The translations under genes and the position numbers were made by a program. From Actinokineospora alba (lineage in GTDB: Bacteria > Actinomycetota > Actinomycetes > Mycobacteriales > Pseudonocardiaceae), in assembly GCF_004362515.1 (NCBI RefSeq), contig NZ_SNXU01000001.1, forward strand, positions 4,092,001 to 4,156,000: a DNA stretch of 64,000 nt, in the 5' to 3' direction. Positions 8,575 through 16,685 of the stretch are shown here, piece after piece. Numbering within the stretch: the stretch's first letter is position 1; the number at the start of each line of letters is the position of its first letter. The notes below the pieces were generated by a model. The model saw only the letters and a program-made list of their open reading frames with translations, had not been told where the DNA came from and searched no databases.

Positions 8575-9693
8575 TCAGTGCGCCCTGCGGGTGGCCGCGA
8601 CGGCGAGGTCGGACAAGACCTTTCCGGCGGGCGCGTCGAGGTCGGCGGCCGCCAGGGTGGCGAGCGCGGTCCCGGTCAGCTCGTCGATGCGGCGGTCGAG
8701 TTCGGCGACCGCGCCGAGGTCGGTCAGCAGCTCACGGGCCCGTTCGACGGTCGCCGTGGTCAGGTCGTCGTCGCCGAGCGCGCCCCGCAGCAGCGCCGCG
8801 TCGGCCGTGCGCCCGGCCGCGTCGGCGTTGGCCAGGCCGACCGACATCAGCAGGGTCCGCTTGCCTTCGCGCAGGTCGTCCCCGGCGGGCTTGCCGGTGA
8901 CGTCGGTGTCGCCGAACATGCCGAGCAGGTCGTCGCGCAGTTGGAAGGCCAGGCCGACGTCGGCGCCGAACGAGCGCAGCGCGGCGATCGTCGGTTCGGG
9001 CGCGCCCGCGAGCGCCGCGCCGAGGTGCAGCGGGCGTTCGACGGTGTAGGCGGCGGTCTTCATCCGTGCGACGCTGAGCGCCGCCTCGGCCGACTCGTCG
9101 CCCTTGGCCTGGGTCAGCACGTCGAGGTACTGCCCGGCGAGCATCTCCGCGCGCATCGCCCGCCACGGCACCTGGCCGTCGGCCTGGCGCCGCGGGTCGA
9201 CGCCGGAGCCTGCGAACATGTCGTCGGCCCACGCCAGGGCGAGGTCGCCGAGCAGGATCGCGGCGGCCGCGCCGAACCGCTCGGACTCACCCAGCCAGCC
9301 GCGCTCGCGGTGCCGGGCGGCGAAGGAGACGTGCACCGTCGGCTTGCCCCGACGCATCGCGGAGGCGTCCATCAGGTCGTCGTGCACCAGGGCGCAGGCC
9401 TGGATCAGCTCCAGGGCGCTGACCGCGCGCAGCACGGCGTCGGCCTGCTCGCCCGCGCCCGCGCCACCCGTGCCGCGCCAAGCCCACCACGCGAAGGTCG
9501 GCCGCAGCCGCTTGCCGCCGCCGAGCACGAACTCGGCCAGCGACCCCACCGCGGAGCCGAACGACGGCGCCATCTCGGCCATCCCGGCGTGACGGGTGGC
9601 CAGGTAGTCGGCGAGGGCCCGTTCGACGTGATCGGCGACCGCGCCGTCGATGGACTCTGGGTCGAATACCGGGGTTTCCGGGGCCTGCTGCAC
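8575..9693 (-). CDS. crtE: Geranylgeranyl diphosphate synthase (polyprenyl synthetase), IdsA2/CrtE type
   Basis: About 372 aa from GTG 9693; an open frame continues upstream to 9924 but that part overlaps the MTHFR-like gene and has no family character. It contains GGGKRLRP, the first Asp-rich motif DDLMD, and a second FQLRDDLLGMFGD followed by GDDLREGKRT, as in actinobacterial GGPP synthases. It makes GGPP from IPP and allylic diphosphates in the cytosol. Its position next to the divergent MTHFR-like gene matches idsA2 (Rv2173) of mycobacteria. Coupling with crtI and crtB suggests that it supplies the carotenoid pathway; idsA2 is an equally valid name. The exact start is uncertain. Confidence 0.9.
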   Translation of the reverse strand: MQQAPETPVFDPESIDGAVADHVERALADYLATRHAGMAEMAPSFGSAVGSLAEFVLGGGKRLRPTFAWWAWRGTGGAGAGEQADAVLRAVSALELIQACALVHDDLMDASAMRRGKPTVHVSFAARHRERGWLGESERFGAAAAILLGDLALAWADDMFAGSGVDPRRQADGQVPWRAMRAEMLAGQYLDVLTQAKGDESAEAALSVARMKTAAYTVERPLHLGAALAGAPEPTIAALRSFGADVGLAFQLRDDLLGMFGDTDVTGKPAGDDLREGKRTLLMSVGLANADAAGRTADAALLRGALGDDDLTTATVERARELLTDLGAVAELDRRIDELTGTALATLAAADLDAPAGKVLSDLAVAATRRAH

Positions 9694-9807
9694 ACCGCTA
9701 TGGTCCGCTGTAACGAAGAAGTCGGCACCAGCGGGGGTGCCCGGATGTGACGTTCGGCGATCTTCTTCCAAAGTGTGGGAGCGCTGTCCCAACGCTCGGA
9801 CGCCCGA

Positions 9808-9813
9808 TACTCT
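9808..9813 (+). promoter_or_regulatory. Candidate -10 element, leaderless MTHFR-like gene
   Basis: TACTCT (TANNNT) ends 7 bases before the ATG at 9821 and there is no ribosome-binding site, so the mRNA probably starts at the ATG. Confidence 0.4.
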
Positions 9814-9820
9814 TCGGTAT

Positions 9821-10705
9821 ATGACCACCGTTTTGCAGCGAATCCGCTCGGACAGGCCGGTTTTCTCGGTCGAGTTCATGCCCCCGAGGGACCAGGCGGA
9901 CGAACGTCGGCTGTGGAACGCCATCCGCGAACTCGAGGGCTACGACCCCGCGTTCGTGTCGGTCACCTACGGCGCGGGCGGCTCCAGCCGCGACCGCACC
10001 ATCCGCACGACCGGCCGTGTCGCGCGCGAGACGACCCTGGTCTCGATGGCCCACCTGACCGCGGTCGGCCACTCCGTCGCCGAACTGCGCAACGTCATCG
10101 GCTGGTACGCGGCGCTGGGCATCCGCAACATCCTCGCCCTGCGCGGCGACCCGCCCGGCGACCCCAACGGCCCGTGGGTCGCGCACCCCGACGGCCTGAA
10201 CTACGCCGACGAACTCGTCGCGCTGGTCCGCGAACTCGGCGACTTCTGTGTGGGCGTGGCCGCGTTCCCCTACGGGCACCCGCAGTCGGCCGACATCGAC
10301 GCCGACACGGCGAACCTGCTCCGCAAGTTCCGCGCCGGAGCCGACTTCGCCATCGCGCAGCTGTTCTTCGAACCGGAGGACTTCCTGCGCCTGCGCGACC
10401 GGGTCGCGGCGAAGGGCTGCGAGTCCCTGCTCCTGCCCGGCGTGATGCCGCTGACGACCCCGAAGATCCTGGCCAAGACCGTCGAGCTGTCCGGCGCCCC
10501 CGTGCCCGCCCGCATCGCCGCCCGGCTCGACCCGCTGGTCGGCGACGCGGCCGCGTTCCGGGCCGAGGGCATCGACCTGGTCACCGAGGTGTGCGAGCGG
10601 CTCATCGCCGAAGGCGTGCCGGGCCTGCACTTCTACACGTTCAACCGGGCCAAGGCGACGCGGGAAGTGGTGGGGCGGCTCGGTTTGGTGCCCAGCCGGG
10701 CCTGA
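9821..10705 (+). CDS. Methylenetetrahydrofolate reductase-like protein (Rv2172c type)
   Basis: 294 aa TIM barrel, about the size of MetF. The N-terminus FSVEFMPPRD and the VSVTYGAGGSSRDRT, NILALRGDPP and PGVMPLTTPK segments are all MTHFR features. It reduces 5,10-methylene-THF to 5-methyl-THF for methionine synthesis. The sequence resembles the shorter mycobacterial Rv2172c group, members of which are reported to work without tightly bound flavin; whether that applies here cannot be seen. The gene is divergent from the GGPP synthase gene and convergent with lppM, the same order as in M. tuberculosis. Start is fixed by homology at MTTVLQRIRS. Confidence is high for the family, moderate for cofactor class. 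Confidence 0.9.
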   Translation: MTTVLQRIRSDRPVFSVEFMPPRDQADERRLWNAIRELEGYDPAFVSVTYGAGGSSRDRTIRTTGRVARETTLVSMAHLTAVGHSVAELRNVIGWYAALGIRNILALRGDPPGDPNGPWVAHPDGLNYADELVALVRELGDFCVGVAAFPYGHPQSADIDADTANLLRKFRAGADFAIAQLFFEPEDFLRLRDRVAAKGCESLLLPGVMPLTTPKILAKTVELSGAPVPARIAARLDPLVGDAAAFRAEGIDLVTEVCERLIAEGVPGLHFYTFNRAKATREVVGRLGLVPSRA

Positions 10706-11398
10706 TCAGCCGAGCCGCTCGCGAGAGGCGAGCCGCTCGCGCGCGACCGTGCGCCGGTGGGTGAACAGCGCGAGCGCCAAGACCAGCAGCGCGACACCGA
10801 TGGCCGACGCGCCGACGATCGTGACCCACTTCGTCCACGAGACGCCCGAGGAGTCCGTGTACTGCACGGTCGCGTTGAACTCGGTGACCGCGCCCGGCTT
10901 CGGCTTCCAGCTGATCGTCCCGTTGTCGTTGACCCCGTTGGTCCGGCTGACCGTCCCCGGCAGGGTCACCTTGAACTGCACGTCGGCGCGGTCCTTGGGC
11001 AGCTCCGTGAGATCGACCGAACCGGCCATCGTCACCAGGTCGCCCGCGCGCCGGAAACTGAGCCGGTACTGCTTGCCGACGGTGATCGAGTCCGACAGGA
11101 TCCCGACCTCGGCGAAGGTCAGCTCCTGCAGCGCGATGGTCTGCCCGACGTAGCCGTCGGCGGCGTAGACCTGGGTCTTCACCTTGCCTGCCAGCTCGGG
11201 CGGGATCTTCAGCGTGGGACCGGTGTCGCCCTGCTTGATCGAGACCGCGGCGATGACGAGCTGACCGGAGACGAGGTCGTTCTCCGAGACGGTCATCGAT
11301 GCCTGGACCCGGACGCAGCCGGACAAGGTCAGCACGGCGAGAAGACTCAGCAGGGCGAAAGCGGCCCACCTGGGAAAACGGGGGATGGCCTGATGCAC
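10706..11398 (-). CDS. lppM: LppM-family lipoprotein
   Basis: 230 aa. A signal peptide ends in the lipobox LSGC (Cys 28). An extracytoplasmic domain follows, and one membrane helix lies near residues 185-208 (WVTIVGASAIGVALLVLALALF) with a basic cytoplasmic tail. This lipobox-plus-C-terminal-helix layout is that of mycobacterial LppM (Rv2171), a cell-envelope protein linked to phosphoinositol lipids. Gene order (MTHFR-like gene convergent, GNAT nearby) also matches. The tail ERLASRERLG is encoded by a short direct repeat (CGAGCCGCTCGCG twice). The stop directly abuts the stop of the MTHFR-like gene. Confidence 0.85.
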   Translation of the reverse strand: MHQAIPRFPRWAAFALLSLLAVLTLSGCVRVQASMTVSENDLVSGQLVIAAVSIKQGDTGPTLKIPPELAGKVKTQVYAADGYVGQTIALQELTFAEVGILSDSITVGKQYRLSFRRAGDLVTMAGSVDLTELPKDRADVQFKVTLPGTVSRTNGVNDNGTISWKPKPGAVTEFNATVQYTDSSGVSWTKWVTIVGASAIGVALLVLALALFTHRRTVARERLASRERLG

Positions 11399-11475
11399 TC
11401 GGCCATCCTGCCGGCTCTGTGCCCTCCACCGCTGCCCGGCTGTTTATCGGTTGCCTGCGGGCGGTGACCGAACGG

Positions 11476-11481
11476 TAGCGT
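11476..11481 (+). promoter_or_regulatory. Candidate -10 element, leaderless DUF885 gene
   Basis: TAGCGT ends exactly 7 bases before the ATG at 11489 with no ribosome site between. This supports ATG 11489 over the in-frame GTG at 11480. Confidence 0.45.
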
Positions 11482-11488
11482 GCGAGTC

Positions 11489-13177
11489 ATGGTGTCCTTA
11501 CCGCACGCCGGCGTGCACAAGATCAGTGATTCCTATGTCGACGACTCGGCGGCCGCGGAGCCGATTCTCGCCACCTACCTCGGCATCGCCGGGTACGACG
11601 ACCAACTTCCCGACTTGTCGCCCGACGGCGTCGACCACCGAGCGGCGATCGCCACCGCCGCGCTGGCGGCGATGACCGCCGCCGAGCCCGCTGACGTCTC
11701 GGAGGCCAACGCCAAGGCGGTGTTCCTCGAACGGGTCGGCCTGGAGGCCGAGCTGCACGAGGCGGGCGAGTTCCACCGCACCCTCAACGTGATCGCGAGT
11801 CCCGCGCAGGACGTGCGGCAGGTGTTCGACCTGATGCCGACCGCCACCGCCGAGGACTGGGCGGTGATCGCCAAGCGGCTGTCCGCGGTTCCCGCGGCGC
11901 TCGCCGGCTACCAGGAGTCGCTGCGGTTCGCCGCGGCCCGAGGCGACGTCGCGGCGCTGCGCCAGATCACCAAGACCGCCGAGCAGTGCCGGACCTGGGC
12001 GGGCCAGGGCGACGCCAAGTCGTTCTTCGCCGCGTTCGCCGAGAGCGCGGACGGGGTCGCCGAGGGCGCTCTGCGCGCCGAGATCGACGCGGGCGCCAAG
12101 GTTGCCGCCAAGGCCTACGGCGAACTGGCCGACTTCCTGACCGGTGAGCTGGCCCCCAAGTCGAGCCCTGAGGACGCTGTCGGCGAGGAGCGGTACCGGC
12201 TCTGGTCGCGCGAGTACACCGGCGCCACGCTCGACCTGCACGAGGCCTACGAGTGGGGCTGGGCGGAGTTCACCCGCCTCGAGACGGAGATGAAGGAGGT
12301 CGCGGGCCGCATCACCCCCGGCGGCACCATCGCCGACGCGGCGGCCAAGCTCGACGCCGACCCCCGCTACCAGGTGCGCGGCAAGAAGGCCTTCGAGGAG
12401 TGGATGCAGGGTCTGTCCGACCGCGCGCTGTCGGACCTGCGGGGCGTGCACTTCGACATCTCCGACCAGATCATGCGGCTGGAGTGCAAGATCGCCCCGC
12501 CCGGCGGCGGCGTCGGCGCGTACTACACCGGCCCGACCGACGACTGGAGCCGTCCAGGGCGCATGTGGTGGTCGGTCCCCGCGGACAGGGAGGAGTTCTC
12601 CACCTGGCGCGAGGTCACCACGGTCTACCACGAGGGCGCGCCCGGGCATCACCTGCAGATCGCCACCGCGGTGTCGCAGGGGGAGAGCCTCAACAAGTTC
12701 CAGCGCCTGCTCACCTGGGTGCCCGCCTACGGCGAGGGCTGGGCCCTCTACGCCGAGCGCCTGATGCGCGAGTTCGGATACCTGGAGGACGACGGCGACC
12801 TGCTGGGCATGCTCGACGCCAACATCTTCCGCGCGGCCCGGGTGATCATCGACATCGGCATGCACCTGAAACTGGAGATCCCGCGCGGCGCGGGCTTCCA
12901 CGACGGCGAGCGGTGGTCCCCCGAGCTGGGGCTGGAGTTCCTGCTCACCCGCACGATCACCGACAAGGCGCACGTGCACGACGAGATCGACCGTTATCTC
13001 GGCTGGCCGGGCCAGGCCCCGACCTACAAGCTCGGCGAACGCCTCTGGCTGCAGGCCCGCGACGAATACCAGGCGCGGCAGGGCGAGAACTTCTCGCTCA
13101 AGACGTTCCACCAGCGGGCCCTCGAGATGGGCGCCATGGGTCTGGACACCCTGCGCACCCGCCTCGCGGCTCTCTAG
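11489..13177 (+). CDS. DUF885 family protein (probable metal-dependent hydrolase/peptidase)
   Basis: 562 aa from ATG 11489, the usual length for DUF885. The family signature HEGAPGHHLQ begins at His 381; the pattern HExxxxH resembles a zinc-binding site, followed by GEGWALYAERL, which supplies another Glu. No signal peptide is seen, so it is likely cytoplasmic. The substrate is unknown; some relatives are annotated as prolyl or carboxy-peptidases. It stands alone on the plus strand and converges on the GNAT gene with only six bases between their stop codons. Family assignment is secure; enzyme activity is inferred from the motif. Confidence 0.88.
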   Translation: MVSLPHAGVHKISDSYVDDSAAAEPILATYLGIAGYDDQLPDLSPDGVDHRAAIATAALAAMTAAEPADVSEANAKAVFLERVGLEAELHEAGEFHRTLNVIASPAQDVRQVFDLMPTATAEDWAVIAKRLSAVPAALAGYQESLRFAAARGDVAALRQITKTAEQCRTWAGQGDAKSFFAAFAESADGVAEGALRAEIDAGAKVAAKAYGELADFLTGELAPKSSPEDAVGEERYRLWSREYTGATLDLHEAYEWGWAEFTRLETEMKEVAGRITPGGTIADAAAKLDADPRYQVRGKKAFEEWMQGLSDRALSDLRGVHFDISDQIMRLECKIAPPGGGVGAYYTGPTDDWSRPGRMWWSVPADREEFSTWREVTTVYHEGAPGHHLQIATAVSQGESLNKFQRLLTWVPAYGEGWALYAERLMREFGYLEDDGDLLGMLDANIFRAARVIIDIGMHLKLEIPRGAGFHDGERWSPELGLEFLLTRTITDKAHVHDEIDRYLGWPGQAPTYKLGERLWLQARDEYQARQGENFSLKTFHQRALEMGAMGLDTLRTRLAAL

Positions 13178-13183
13178 AGGGTT

Positions 13184-13750
13184 CTAGAGGGGGAGTGGGC
13201 GGCCCAGGACACCGAAGGGGCGTGGGTCGCCCGTGAACTGGTAGTCGCGCAGGACGTCGTCGAAACCGAGCCGCCGGTAGAGACGCCACGCGCGGGAGGG
13301 TCCCTCCGGGGTGGACAGCAACACGTTGGACGTGTCCGCCCCGGAGACCAGCCTGCGCACCAGTTCCTCGCCGATGCCCTGCCCCTGGCGGTCCGGGAGC
13401 ACGTGCAGCTCGGTCAGCTCGAAGTAGTCCGACATCCACGCCTCGGCGACAGCGGGCCCACGGTTCTCGGTCACGCCGCGGCGCACCTGCTCGTGCCACC
13501 ACTGCCCGGGCGAGCCCCGGTAGCCGTAGGCGATGCCGGTCATGCGGTCGTCGCTGTCGAAGGCGGCCACACAGCGCCAGCCCGCGCGGAGCATGTGGGC
13601 GAGCCACATCGGGGCCCGTTGCTCAACTGTGCCCTTCGGGTAGCGCATGGCGGTGACGTAGAGCGCCAACGCCTCGCGCAGGCGCACCCGCAGCTCCTCG
13701 GAGCTCAGCTCGGCGAACCGGTCGACGCGGGGGGAGGGGGCGGCGGTCAC
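13184..13750 (-). CDS. GNAT acetyltransferase, Rv2170-like
   Basis: 188 aa. The acetyl-CoA loop is RQGQGIGEELVRRL after the strand ELTELHVLPD, and the C-terminal helix WRLYRRLGF is typical. In M. tuberculosis the syntenic Rv2170 is a GNAT reported to acetylate isocitrate dehydrogenase; whether the same holds here is not known. GTG start at 13750 overlaps the stop of the upstream YbaK-type gene (GTGA), so the two are translated together. The target is unknown. Confidence 0.87.
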   Translation of the reverse strand: MTAAPSPRVDRFAELSSEELRVRLREALALYVTAMRYPKGTVEQRAPMWLAHMLRAGWRCVAAFDSDDRMTGIAYGYRGSPGQWWHEQVRRGVTENRGPAVAEAWMSDYFELTELHVLPDRQGQGIGEELVRRLVSGADTSNVLLSTPEGPSRAWRLYRRLGFDDVLRDYQFTGDPRPFGVLGRPLPL

Positions 13751-14256
13751 GAGGCCCGATCATCCTCTTCGCGCGCGACATCCGCAGCCGTGCCCCCGGT
13801 GAGCGTCACCAACTCGGCGAACGTCGTGGGGAACAGCGACTTCGGGTGACCCGCGGCCGCCCACACCACGGCGTGGCGCTCAAGATGGCGGTCGACCAGC
13901 GTCCTGAGGGGCGCCGGGTGGCCGGTGGGGGCGACTCCGCCGATCGGCTGACCGGTGTGCTCCCGGACATACGTGGCGTCGGCCCGGCCGACTTCGCGCA
14001 CACCCACCAGCTCGGCGAGGAGTTTGGTGTCGGCCCGGTGCGCGCCGGAGGTGAGGGCGAGCAGCGGGCCGCTGTCGGTGCGGAAGATCAGACTGTTGGC
14101 GATGGCCCCCACCTCGACCCCCAACGCCGCCGCGGCCGCCGCGGCGGTCTTCACGTCGGCGTCGAGGATCCGGATCCCGTCGGCGGCCCGGTCCATCCCC
14201 GCTTCGCGCAGAGCCGCGGCGACCTTGGCCACGGCGGGGTATTCGAGTGTGCTCAC
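13747..14256 (-). CDS. YbaK/EbsC-family aminoacyl-tRNA deacylase
   Basis: 169 aa. Family marks include AIANSLIFRTDSGPLLALTSG, a GVREVGRADA segment and GQPIGGVAPTGH, the usual substrate-pocket glycine motif of YbaK/ProX-like editing domains. Such proteins remove wrongly attached amino acids (for example Cys or Ala from tRNA-Pro). GTG start at 14256. It is the first gene of a two-gene unit with the GNAT, overlapping it by four bases. The substrate tRNA cannot be assigned. Confidence 0.88.
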   Translation of the reverse strand: MSTLEYPAVAKVAAALREAGMDRAADGIRILDADVKTAAAAAAALGVEVGAIANSLIFRTDSGPLLALTSGAHRADTKLLAELVGVREVGRADATYVREHTGQPIGGVAPTGHPAPLRTLVDRHLERHAVVWAAAGHPKSLFPTTFAELVTLTGGTAADVAREEDDRAS

Positions 14257-14358
14257 CGCTCCATCTCACCATCCCTGATCTGGTCGTGGGCAAGTAGTCC
14301 ACAGGTCACATCCGAGCCTGCTTGAAGCCCGGGGGCCGTCGGGTTAGGCTGGCGTTGT

Positions 14359-14374
14359 TCGAACACTAGTTCGA
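14359..14374. promoter_or_regulatory. SOS (LexA) box upstream of the HEPN gene
   Basis: TCGAACACTAGTTCGA has perfect inverted arms TCGAAC/GTTCGA around four bases, the actinobacterial LexA consensus. Symmetry extends one base more on each side (14358-14375). It lies 108 bases before the ATG at 14483 and about 100 bases behind the divergent GTG at 14256. Confidence 0.75.
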
Positions 14375-14482
14375 ATCTGCTCGGTGGTGGGGCGGGGGAA
14401 GCGCCTCACCACCGAGCGCCGCCGGCTTCCCCTCGGCGCCGCCCGTCACCAGCCGTGACGGAAATCTTGCGAGGAGGCCACG

Positions 14483-15634
14483 ATGACCAGCACCTTGGAC
14501 TTCCCAGTCACCCCGGCCCCAGCGTCGGACGGGTTCGCCCAAGCCGAGTTGGGCTTCGACCCGCTTGCCATGCATGCCCACCCCCGATCCCACCATGGCA
14601 TCGCCCCGACGCCGCGAGGTGTGTCAGTCACCGGCGGGTCAGGGGCTGTGGACCAGCCCGACCTGGGCATTTACCCAGCCGCCACCTCGGTACCGGCGCA
14701 AGGGCCGGCCGCCGCCCCCACTGCGGAGGCCGACGTTGTGCCGGTGCGGTCGGGTGGCGGTGGTGCGGCCGGATTGGTTTCGTCCGCACGGGGTCGTGAG
14801 GGCTCCGCCGCTATAGCTGCGGAGGCCGACGTTGTGCCGGTGCGGTCGGGTGGCGGTCGTGCGGCCGGGTCGGTTTCGTCCGCACGGGGTCGTGAGGGCT
14901 CCGCCGCTATGGCTGCGGAGACCACCGCCGCGTCGGTGCGGTCGGGTCGCGGTCGTGCGGCCGGGTCGGTTTCGCCCGCACGGGGTCGTGAGGACGCGGC
15001 TGTCGTTGTTGGGAAGGCCGCTGTTGTGCCGGTGCGGTCGGGCGGTGGGCGTGCGGCCGGATTGGTTTCGTCCGCAGGGGCTCGTGAGGACTCCGCCGCT
15101 ATAGCTGCGGAGACCACCGCCGGTTCGGGCATCCCTGCCCCGCGGGAGCGCCAAGTCGGCGGCCCGGCCTCGGTCCCCGGATCTCGGAGTCGGACCGTCC
15201 TCCCTCGCGCACGGTCCGGTCAGTCGTCCACGCAGGATGAGCGGGGCCTCGTGCCCGCGGCGCCCCCGGCCGCGCTCGGGCTGCTCGCTCAAGCCGAGCA
15301 GGGGCTCACCGCGGCCGTCCGGCAGCCCCAGCCCGCCCAGCGGTTCGCGGACGCGTACCTCTGCGCGCTTCGGGCCGCCGCCGCGCTGCTCGCCGCCCGT
15401 GGGCGGCCCCATCGGGGGCGCGCCAAGCCGACCAGTGTGTGGACCCTGCTCTCCTCGGTCGCCCCGGAGATGCGGGAGTGGGCGGCGTTCTTCGCCTCCT
15501 GCTCCACCACCCGCGCCGCCGTCCAGGCGGGCATCACCAGCCGCGTCGGTCCCCGCGCCGCCGACGACCTGGTCCGCCAGTCCGGGCAGTTCATCGCCCT
15601 CGTCCACCGTGCCGTGCACGGCGACAGGCGATGA
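14483..15634 (+). CDS. SAV_6107-type HEPN-domain protein with a repeat-bearing N-terminal extension
   Basis: 383 aa; ATG 14483 follows GCGAGGAGG. Residues about 1-75 are low complexity. About 81-208 are four 32-residue repeats (core VPVRSGGGRAAG, then SSARGRE), encoded by 96-bp DNA repeats. From about 262 to the end there is an all-helical domain (LGLLAQAEQGLTAAV, FADAYLCALRAAAALLAARG, WTLLSSVAPEMREWAAFFA) that matches the SAV_6107-type HEPN family of actinobacteria. HEPN domains bind nucleotides or RNA and some are ribonucleases; the RxxxxH RNase motif is not evident here. A LexA box upstream points to DNA-damage control. The stop overlaps the next gene's ATG. The domain call is good; the function is unknown. 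Confidence 0.78.
   Translation: MTSTLDFPVTPAPASDGFAQAELGFDPLAMHAHPRSHHGIAPTPRGVSVTGGSGAVDQPDLGIYPAATSVPAQGPAAAPTAEADVVPVRSGGGGAAGLVSSARGREGSAAIAAEADVVPVRSGGGRAAGSVSSARGREGSAAMAAETTAASVRSGRGRAAGSVSPARGREDAAVVVGKAAVVPVRSGGGRAAGLVSSAGAREDSAAIAAETTAGSGIPAPRERQVGGPASVPGSRSRTVLPRARSGQSSTQDERGLVPAAPPAALGLLAQAEQGLTAAVRQPQPAQRFADAYLCALRAAAALLAARGRPHRGRAKPTSVWTLLSSVAPEMREWAAFFASCSTTRAAVQAGITSRVGPRAADDLVRQSGQFIALVHRAVHGDRR
14723..15124 (+). repeat. Four 96-bp in-frame tandem repeats plus a partial fifth
   Basis: Copies start at 14723, 14819, 14915 and 15011, and a partial copy begins at 15107. Ninety-six is a multiple of three, so the reading frame is kept. Three of the copy junctions (14803-14824, 14899-14920, 15091-15112) carry a near-perfect 22-bp palindrome of the form CTCCGC...CTATAG...GCGGAG. 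Copies one and two are the most alike; copy three has diverged most. Confidence 0.9.
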
Positions 15635-16401
15635 GCGGGACGCCGCTCCTGGATTACGACAGATACCTCGACATCCTCGAACACGAAGGAGGCCTGCTCG
15701 CCGCGTCCGCCGAGGCCGCCGACCACGACCGCCCCATCCCCGGCTGCCCCGGCCTCGACATCGGCGAAACGGTCCGGCACGTCGGCAGCGTCTACCGGAC
15801 CGTGGTGTCCTGGATCCGGGCGGGCGACCGCCCGACGTCCTGGCAGCGCCAACCCCTCGGCGACCAAACCGTCGAGGACTATCTCCGCGACGGTCTGCGG
15901 GCGCTCCTCGGCGAACTTGTCACCCACCACCCCGACGAACCCTGCCCCACCTGGGATCCCGCACAGCACCACTACGGGTTCTGGGGTCGCCGCATGGCCC
16001 ACGAGAGCACCGTCCACCGCATCGACGTGCAGACCGCGGCGGGCGGCGAGATCGACCTGGTCGAGCCCGAAGTGGCACTCGACGGCATCGACGAGGTCCT
16101 GCGGCTGTGGTTCACCCACCGCCTCTCGGTTCTCGGGGTCTCCGGCACCCGCCGGGGCACCGTCGCGCTCAAGGCGGGAGACAGGTTCTGGGTCGCCACC
16201 CTGGGCCCGGTCACCACCAAGGCCACACGGGCGACGGCAGCCGAGGCCGAGACCGCGGACGCCTCGGTCAGCGGCGACGCGGTGGAGTTGTACCTGTGGT
16301 TATGGGGCAGGCGGGCGGTGTTCGACAGGTCGCTCACGCTTGAGGGAGATCTCGACATCTCGTCCCAGATGTGGGCGCTCCTGCGGCTCGCCACCCGCTG
16401 A
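15631..16401 (+). CDS. Maleylpyruvate isomerase / mycothiol-dependent (MDMPI, DinB-like) family protein
   Basis: 256 aa. The N-terminal helical domain contains CPGLDIGETVRHVGSVYRTV, and the family HExxxHRxD-like motif appears as AHESTVHRIDVQTA; these supply metal ligands in DinB-like folds. A small C-terminal domain (VALKAGDRFWVATLGPV, ending LEGDLDISSQMWALLR) resembles the SCP2-like tail of these proteins. Some family members are mycothiol-dependent, a thiol used by actinomycetes. The ATG overlaps the HEPN gene's stop (ATGA), so both are co-translated and probably share the SOS-type promoter. The actual substrate is unknown. Confidence 0.8.
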   Translation: MSGTPLLDYDRYLDILEHEGGLLAASAEAADHDRPIPGCPGLDIGETVRHVGSVYRTVVSWIRAGDRPTSWQRQPLGDQTVEDYLRDGLRALLGELVTHHPDEPCPTWDPAQHHYGFWGRRMAHESTVHRIDVQTAAGGEIDLVEPEVALDGIDEVLRLWFTHRLSVLGVSGTRRGTVALKAGDRFWVATLGPVTTKATRATAAEAETADASVSGDAVELYLWLWGRRAVFDRSLTLEGDLDISSQMWALLRLATR

Positions 16402-16672
16402 CCACCGCCTTCGCCCACCGTCCACCGCCCCGCTGCGCATGCCATCGCGCCGATGGCGGTGGGCTTGGTGCCTGACGACCGGCGCGGGCTGTCACCGGCA
16501 CCCCTCCTGGTGGGGGTCGTTGGCGTTTGGTTGCCTGGGGTTCGGCCATTCGGTGGGATCGCGTCGCCGCCCGGCGTCGTGCGCGGGTGGACCGAAGTTC
16601 GCACATGATCTTCGAAAGTGCTGGTCGGCGCGTCGGCGGGTGGATGTCGAAACGCGATGGCGCGGACGCGGC

Positions 16673-16678
16673 TACCGT
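16673..16678 (+). promoter_or_regulatory. Candidate -10 element, leaderless VOC gene 1
   Basis: TACCGT ends 7 bases before the ATG at 16686 with no ribosome site. The rest of the 284-base gap after 16401 holds only imperfect inverted repeats (GCCCACCG near 16410, CGGTGGGC near 16460) that could stop the upstream transcript. Confidence 0.4.
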
Positions 16679-16685
16679 GTCCGGT

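Noticed and set aside
14723..15124. CRISPR array from regular repeats
   Set aside because: Units are directly adjacent and coding, with no unique spacers and no cas genes.
14639..15619. Long minus-strand open frame through the 96-bp repeats (326 codons)
   Set aside because: The repeat length is a multiple of three, so several frames stay open by chance. The plus-strand frame has a ribosome site, a conserved HEPN domain and a coupled next gene.
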